Shown here: in pieces, positions 7,364 through 10,882 of the stretch
How positions within the stretch are numbered: position 1 is the first letter of the stretch
Layout: each line of letters starts with the position of its first letter
NCBI GenBank assembly: GCA_004297645.1
Contig: SCUG01000615.1
Location: 1-10,882 of the forward strand
Source: Saprospiraceae bacterium
GTDB taxonomy: Bacteria; Bacteroidota; Bacteroidia; Chitinophagales; Saprospiraceae
Length of the DNA stretch: 10,882 nt
Direction: 5' to 3'
Notes under the pieces: model-generated
Told to the model about the DNA's origin: nothing
What the model saw: the letters and a program-made list of their open reading frames with translations, nothing else
Databases searched by the model: none
Translations under genes and position numbers: made by a program

Positions 7364-8937
7364 ATGTCAAACCAACCTAAATCCATGCGACAGATACGAC
7401 ACATTCTTCAACTCCAAGCCCAGGGCGCCAGCATCCGCCAAACGGTAAAACGCACAGGCTATAGCCGGAACACTATCCGGGATTACCTGGGCCGCTGGGC
7501 TTCGCTGGGTCTTGCCATAGAAACTATCAACCATCTGGACTATGAAGCCCTTGGCTCCCTGCTGCTGGGCGAACAGAAGGCAGCCATCCCCCGGACGGAG
7601 CGACAGCGACAATTGGTGGAAAAACTGCCCCACTTTACCAAGGAATTGAAACGCCTCGGGGTCACCCGCCAGTTACTCTGGCAGGAATACCGGGCAAAAG
7701 ACCCTGAGGACTTCGGGTACACGCAATTTTGCGCCCATCTGGGCGCCCATCTCCATCGCAGCGATGCGGTGATGCACTTCGAACACAAGGCAGGCGAAGA
7801 GATGATGATTGATTTTGCAGGGAAAACCTCGTTCTACGTAGACCCGGATACAGGCGAGTGCATGGATTGCCAGGTATTTGTAGCAGTCTTGCCCTGTAGC
7901 GGGTATTGCTATGTGAAAGCAGTTCCGACGCAGCGAATCGGGGATTTTGTGCATTGCATAGCGAATAGGTTCAGTTGGTTAGGCGGCGTTCCCCGGAGCG
8001 TTACATGTGACAACCTTCGCTCGGGCGTAAAGTGCCCCGACCGTTACGAGCCGAAGTTTACCGATCTGAAGGAGCAACTCAGCGTACATTATGGTTGCAC
8101 TTTCATGGCTACCCTCGTTGCCCGCCCCCGTGACAAGGCTTTGGTGGAACGACATGTGCAGATTGTCTATCAGCGAGTCTATGCGCCCCTGCAGGATGTA
8201 ACCTATACCAGCCTTCGGGGGCTCAACGAAGCAATAAAGTAGCGCTTGGGGGTACATCACACCCTCCCCTTTCAAGGTCGCAAGGGAGAGAGCCGGGAGC
8301 AGATATTCCGGGAGCTGGAGCAGCCGGGCTTGCTTGCGCTTGCCGCACAGCCCTTTGAAATCAAGCACACGGTAAGCGCCAAGGTACAGTGCAATTGCCA
8401 TGTGATGCTCTGGGTCAGTACCGGCACATTTACAGCTTACCTTGGGCGCACATTGGTCAACAAGTCACCGTGGTGTACACTACTGCCACGGTAGAAGTGT
8501 ACAGCTGGCAAGCCCGAATCGACCTGCATCAGCGCCGGGTGAAACCATATAGCTACACCACCATTGCGGGGCACTTGCCACCCGCCCACCAGCACTACTT
8601 GGAGCAAAAAGGCTATACAACACAATACTTTACAGACATGGCTGTCAGAATCGGGAGCAGTTGCCTGGCGGTAACGCAATACATCCTGTCCGCAAAAACC
8701 TTCCACGAAGAGTCTTACAACTCGTGCCTGGGGCTGCTTCGACTCGGTCCAAAGAAAGGGGAAGAGCGGCTCGAGTTGGCCTGCCGCCGGGCTATGAAGA
8801 CGCAGCACCCGACCTACACCATTGTACACAACATCCTGCGCAACCACACCGATGCCCTCGAAAAAGAGGAGGGCACAGAGACAACAGGTGCAGGTGCCTC
8901 CGTTACCCAAACAGGGCATCAAAACCTGCGGGGGTAG
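7364..8937 (+). pseudogene. istA: IS21 transposase IstA, broken by a nonsense codon and a 2-nt frameshift
   Basis: Starting from the ATG at 7364 (MSNQPKSMRQIRHIL), the protein shows an N-terminal helix-turn-helix (ASIRQTVKRTGYSRNTIRDY) and a retroviral-integrase-type core: Asp in MIDFAGKT (residue 150), Asp in VTCDNLRSG (215) and Glu in KALVERHVQIVY (261). At 8240-8242 a TAG interrupts LNEAIK/RLGVHHTLPFQGRKGE; a CAG there (one base) would restore it. Further on, CTCT at 8408-8411 shifts the frame; with one CT removed, CHVML continues into GQYRHIYSLPWAHIGQQ. The C-terminal part then runs on to HQNLRG and a TAG at 8935-8937, as IstA proteins usually end. The repaired length is about 523 aa, normal for the family. 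An upstream in-frame TTG at 7340 is a less likely start. Confidence 0.88.
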
Positions 8938-9036
8938 AAGCTTTTTGGGGACAAGCAATTGTCCGAAATGACACTCCTTTGGAGAAGGCAGACAAATCAT
9001 TGGCGCAAAGCGCCTCAAGTATTTTTTCACTATTTA

Positions 9037-9057
9037 ACTGACCTATTGCAGGTCAAA
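9037..9057 (+). repeat. Left terminal inverted repeat of the IS4-superfamily element
   Basis: After an initial A, the next 20 bases are CTGACCTATTGCAGGTCAAA, the exact reverse complement of 10374-10393. The repeat contains its own hairpin: TGACCT and AGGTCA around ATTGC. Confidence 0.9.
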
Positions 9058-9120
9058 AATTAGTTAATTTGAAAAAGGGTTCTAATCAACAATTAACTTG
9101 CGGCTAAAAGTAGCTGTATT

Positions 9121-10257
9121 ATGAAGAACCCACAGATTTTAGACTTGTACTCGGACTACCTGATAGCGTCCTTTAGTTTTACGACTGCCACAGGTCTGTC
9201 CGAACTTTTGGACGGGGCGTTGAGCCACGACCAAATCAGCCGGTTTTTAGGGCAAAGCCTTTTCACACAACAGGACTACTGGAAGTGCATCAAGCCCTTG
9301 GTCCGAAAGGTTGAGCATCCCGAAGGGGTCATCAAAATCGATGACACCATTTTGGAGAAACCCTATTCCACAGAGAATGAAATCGTCTGTTGGCATTGGG
9401 ACCACTCCAGAAAACCCCGGGCAGGGATGGTCAAAGGGATAAACATCCTCAACTTTTTGTACCAAAGCCCCCTTGGCACGACGGACTCTATTTCCATTCC
9501 GGCAGCCTTTGAAATCGTGAAAAAGACCGGGCCCTGGTTCGACAAAAAAAGCGGCAAGGTGAAAATGCGAAGCCCGAAGACCAAAAACGAAATGGCCAGG
9601 GAACGGCTGCGCATTTTGCACCACATCAACAAGGTCAAATTCAGGTACGTCCTGTGGGACAGTTGGTTTTCCTCGGACGACAACTTCGAATTTGTCCACT
9701 ATGAGTTGAAAAAATACTTTGTAGCTGCCATCAAGGACAACCGCCTGGCAGCCCTGAGTATGGAAGACAAGCTTGCCGGCAAGTTTCACCGAGTCAAGGA
9801 ACTGGAGGCACAAAAAGGCGAAGCTATTACTGTTTGGCTCAAGGGACTGGATTTTCCAGTGCTTTTGACCAAGCAGGTCTTTACAAACAAAGACGGCTCC
9901 ATCGGCGAATTGTACCTTGTTACCAACGACCTTGAACTGACAGGGCAAGCCACCTCTACCACCTATGAAGAACGATGGGGCGTAGAGGTATTCCACAAAA
10001 GCCTCAAACAGGAAGTGGGGTTGGAAAAATCCCCGACAAAGTACGAGGCCACCCAGAGCAACCATGTTTTTGCCGCCATGATTGCCTGGACAAAAATGGA
10101 ACTGCTTCGAATCAAGGAGCAGTCCAACCATGCCGCCCTGAAAACCACGCTGTATGTCAAGGCCCTGAAAGCAGACTACGAAGAGTTGCAAGTGCTCAAA
10201 GAGCTTTCTTCCAAAGCCTTGCCGGTAGCTGCACAAAATACCCTACTTGTAGGGTAA
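9121..10257 (+). CDS. IS4-superfamily (IS701-like) DDE transposase
   Basis: An intact 378-aa protein from ATG 9121 to TAA 10255-10257. It cuts and rejoins DNA at the ends of its own element through an RNase H-fold DDE site. Visible landmarks are IDDTILEKPY (73-82, first Asp), then CWHWDH and VKGINILNFLY; LWDSWFSSDDNFEF (178-191, second Asp at 180); KDNRLAALSMEDKLAGKF (205-222); and the YREK signature exactly spaced as Y282-R285-E289-K296 in YEERWGVEVFHKSLK, with E289 the third catalytic residue. The C-terminal block SNHAALKTTLYVKALK is typical of this Bacteroidota transposase type. The length is normal and no frameshift or stop is seen, so it is probably functional. Assignment to IS701 rather than another IS4-superfamily branch is uncertain. 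A long open frame on the opposite strand (9247-10236) is a codon-bias shadow. Confidence 0.92.
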   Translation: MKNPQILDLYSDYLIASFSFTTATGLSELLDGALSHDQISRFLGQSLFTQQDYWKCIKPLVRKVEHPEGVIKIDDTILEKPYSTENEIVCWHWDHSRKPRAGMVKGINILNFLYQSPLGTTDSISIPAAFEIVKKTGPWFDKKSGKVKMRSPKTKNEMARERLRILHHINKVKFRYVLWDSWFSSDDNFEFVHYELKKYFVAAIKDNRLAALSMEDKLAGKFHRVKELEAQKGEAITVWLKGLDFPVLLTKQVFTNKDGSIGELYLVTNDLELTGQATSTTYEERWGVEVFHKSLKQEVGLEKSPTKYEATQSNHVFAAMIAWTKMELLRIKEQSNHAALKTTLYVKALKADYEELQVLKELSSKALPVAAQNTLLVG

Positions 10258-10373
10258 GGCTGAAAACAAGTCTAAAAAACCTGCGCAACACAGCATCCGT
10301 CTGGGGAGGAGTTTTATTGTCCCTACCCAAACGAATATTGATGAACTGGTAAAGATTTCAATTTTCCAAACGA

Positions 10374-10394
10374 TTTGACCTGCAATAGGTCAGT
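10374..10394 (-). repeat. Right terminal inverted repeat of the IS4-superfamily element
   Basis: TTTGACCTGCAATAGGTCAG followed by T, identical in reverse complement to 9037-9057 over all 21 bases and with the same internal hairpin. Confidence 0.9.
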
Positions 10395-10464
10395 CAATAA
10401 CAGAAAAGCGTTAACCAAATCTCGTTCGGTTGACCCTCTATTCTTGCCTTTTACAGGAAGACCC
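10395..10464 (-). repeat. Right 70-bp terminal inverted repeat of the nested element
   Basis: Mirror copy of 6544-6613, beginning CAATAACAGAAAAGCG and ending ACAGGAAGACCC on the plus strand. The match stops exactly where the IS4-superfamily element ends (10394), so the original repeat may have been longer and been cut by that element. Confidence 0.9.
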
Positions 10465-10483
10465 GATGTAAATGAAAAATGCG

Positions 10484-10517
10484 CCGACTGATTGTTTCAC
10501 GTGAAACAAATTGTCGG
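10484..10517. other. parS: parS-type centromere palindrome (ParB-binding site)
   Basis: Positions 10493-10508 read TGTTTCACGTGAAACA, identical to the 16-bp chromosomal parS consensus bound by ParB/Spo0J in many phyla. The perfect palindrome extends to 18 bp (10492-10509). Beyond three unpaired bases on each side lie CCGAC (10484-10488) and GTCGG (10513-10517), so 14 of 17 base pairs match across the larger structure. ParB loads at parS, spreads with CTP and recruits ParA and SMC for chromosome segregation. Such sites usually cluster near the replication origin, but no parA/parB gene or DnaA-box cluster is visible in this window. The sequence match is exact; the function is inferred. Confidence 0.8.
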
Positions 10518-10522
10518 TCAAA

Positions 10523-10538
10523 AGGCAACAAGTTGCCT
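10523..10538. repeat. Short inverted repeat next to the parS site
   Basis: AGGCAAC and GTTGCCT are perfect inverted arms around a central AA. The two-base centre makes an RNA hairpin poor and no U-run follows, so a protein-binding site is more likely than a terminator. Role unknown. Confidence 0.5.
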
Positions 10539-10650
10539 GAAAATTCCCTAAAATCAAGTCATTGAAAACACAAAATAAAGACGACATTTCAACTCTGTGC
10601 TTTTAATGAGCCGGGTGAGCCAGCGGTTCGGGTACTTCAACAAGAAGGGA

Positions 10651-10662
10651 CAAAACGTTTTG
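10651..10662. repeat. 12-bp perfect palindrome
   Basis: CAAAACGTTTTG is fully self-complementary. It lies in the gene-poor stretch beyond the parS site. Its function is unknown and a palindrome of this length could arise by chance. Confidence 0.4.
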
Positions 10663-10668
10663 CGTAGC

Positions 10669-10695
10669 TCACCTAAAATACACAACCTTAGGTGA
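10669..10695. repeat. Hairpin-forming inverted repeat
   Basis: TCACCTAA (10669-10676) pairs perfectly with TTAGGTGA (10688-10695) across an 11-base loop. No T-run follows on either side, so it is not a standard terminator. It may be a regulatory or structural element. Confidence 0.4.
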
Positions 10696-10882
10696 TCGTA
10701 AATTCTCACTCTCTCTATGCTGAGAACGCAGCAAGAGCGAAAAAAAGCCTTGAAGAAACCTGCTTAGTATCTAACCTTTGAAGTTCGTGTTTTTTGTGGC
10801 ATAAAAAGTCTTGGAACCCCTTTAAAAACTAAGCTGAGGGGTGATAAAAAGTTCTTTGAGTTTAAGGGCTGTCAAGATGATG

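Larger units (their letters stand above)
7258..9036 (+). mobile_element. IS21-family remnant (left end and istA only)
   Basis: The left boundary is placed at TGTCAATTTCGC (7258), where the interrupted transposase reading stops and IS21-type terminal repeats begin. istA follows in the normal position and orientation. IS21 elements also need istB (an AAA+ ATPase) directly after istA and a right end; neither is present, because the IS4-superfamily element starts at 9037, 100 bp after the istA stop. The remnant is therefore truncated and cannot move by itself. Confidence 0.75.
9037..10394 (+). mobile_element. Complete IS4-superfamily (IS701-like) insertion sequence
   Basis: Perfect 21-bp inverted repeats bound a 1,358-bp element with one undamaged transposase gene. 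It is the only mobile element in the window that appears intact. No target duplication is visible (TTTA on the left, CAAT on the right), fitting a deletion next to the element after insertion. It interrupts the IS21 remnant on its left and touches the outer 70-bp repeat on its right. Confidence 0.85.
6544..10464. mobile_element. Nested insertion: DDE-type IS carrying an IS21 remnant and an IS4-superfamily element
   Basis: Two 70-bp inverted repeats (6544-6613 and 10395-10464, 68 of 70 identical) enclose the region. Inside, from the left, are the C-terminal half of a DDE transposase on the minus strand (stop at 6651, so its end faces the left repeat), an IS21-like left end plus istA, and a complete IS4-superfamily element touching the right repeat. 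The simplest reading is one original IS whose transposase was split by IS21. The later arrival of the innermost element was accompanied by a deletion that took istB, the IS21 right end and the N-terminal half of the outer transposase. No clear target duplication flanks 6544/10464 (ATTTT versus GATGT). Confidence 0.65.
10518..10882. other. Gene-poor stretch at the right edge
   Basis: Apart from the palindromes listed separately, I see no supported gene. A 29-codon frame (ATG at 10606 to TGA at 10693-10695) exists but has no recognisable features and ends inside the hairpin at 10669-10695. ACCCCT and AGGGGT near 10814-10842 could pair weakly. A gene may begin just beyond the window. Confidence 0.5.

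Noticed and set aside
9002..9027. GGCGC-AAA-GCGCC hairpin followed by TCAAGTATTTTTT as a terminator after istA
   Set aside because: The stem is only 5 bp and the T-run begins 7 bases after it; too weak to list as a terminator.
8968..9036. Start of istB after istA
   Set aside because: The ATG at 8968 gives MTLLWRRQTNHWRK, which does not resemble the IstB N-terminus, and no Walker motifs follow before the next element.
9247..10236. 329-codon open frame on the minus strand
   Set aside because: It mirrors the IS4-superfamily transposase and has no recognisable domain; it is a codon-bias shadow.
10606..10650. GGTTCGGGTAC segment resembling a tRNA T-loop
   Set aside because: No acceptor, D-arm or anticodon stem can be built around it.
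10606..10695. 29-codon ORF MSRVSQRFGYFNKK...
   Set aside because: No homology recognised, no promoter or ribosome-binding evidence, and its end falls within a hairpin.
1..10882. CRISPR array, rRNA/tRNA genes, or a defence/toxin-antitoxin system
   Set aside because: No regularly spaced repeats, RNA gene signatures, or defence domains were found on either strand.

Overview
The window looks like a Bacteroidota chromosome, most plausibly a Saprospiraceae or Cytophagales-like lineage. The evidence is a secreted PKD/PA14/Ig-like multidomain protein typical of that phylum, a promoter close to the Bacteroidota -33/-7 pattern, and transposases of types common there. The assignment is inferred from style, not from a marker gene.

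Layout. Positions 1-3591 (minus strand) carry one uninterrupted gene that runs off the left edge. It encodes an exported protein with a PQQ-type glucose/sorbosone dehydrogenase domain followed by PKD, Ig-like, PA14, PKD, Ig-like and DUF11-like modules. Positions 3802-5097 hold an ISL3-family insertion sequence with recognisable ends and a damaged transposase. Positions 5112-5870 hold two transposase scraps, one IS4-like and one IS1182-like. A small ArsR-type regulator (6001-6318, minus) with its own promoter is the only cellular gene in the next 7 kb. Positions 6544-10464 form a nested insertion: matching 70-bp inverted repeats enclose the C-terminal half of a DDE transposase, which is interrupted by an IS21-like remnant (left end plus a broken istA, no istB), which in turn abuts an intact IS4-superfamily element (9037-10394). 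Only that innermost element has an undamaged transposase. Beyond the nest, 10465-10882 holds no convincing gene but contains an exact parS-type centromere palindrome and several other palindromes.

How it fits together. The region reads as an insertion-sequence graveyard between a surface/secreted enzyme gene and a probable ParB-binding site. The nested order gives a relative history: the outer DDE element came first, IS21 inserted into its transposase, the IS4-superfamily element arrived last, and a deletion next to the last one removed istB, the IS21 right end and the front half of the outer transposase. I see no defence system, CRISPR array, RNA gene or new biochemical pathway. The most noteworthy signals are the parS site, the long terminal repeats with the nested structure, and the recurring small tandem-unit frameshifts in the older transposases.
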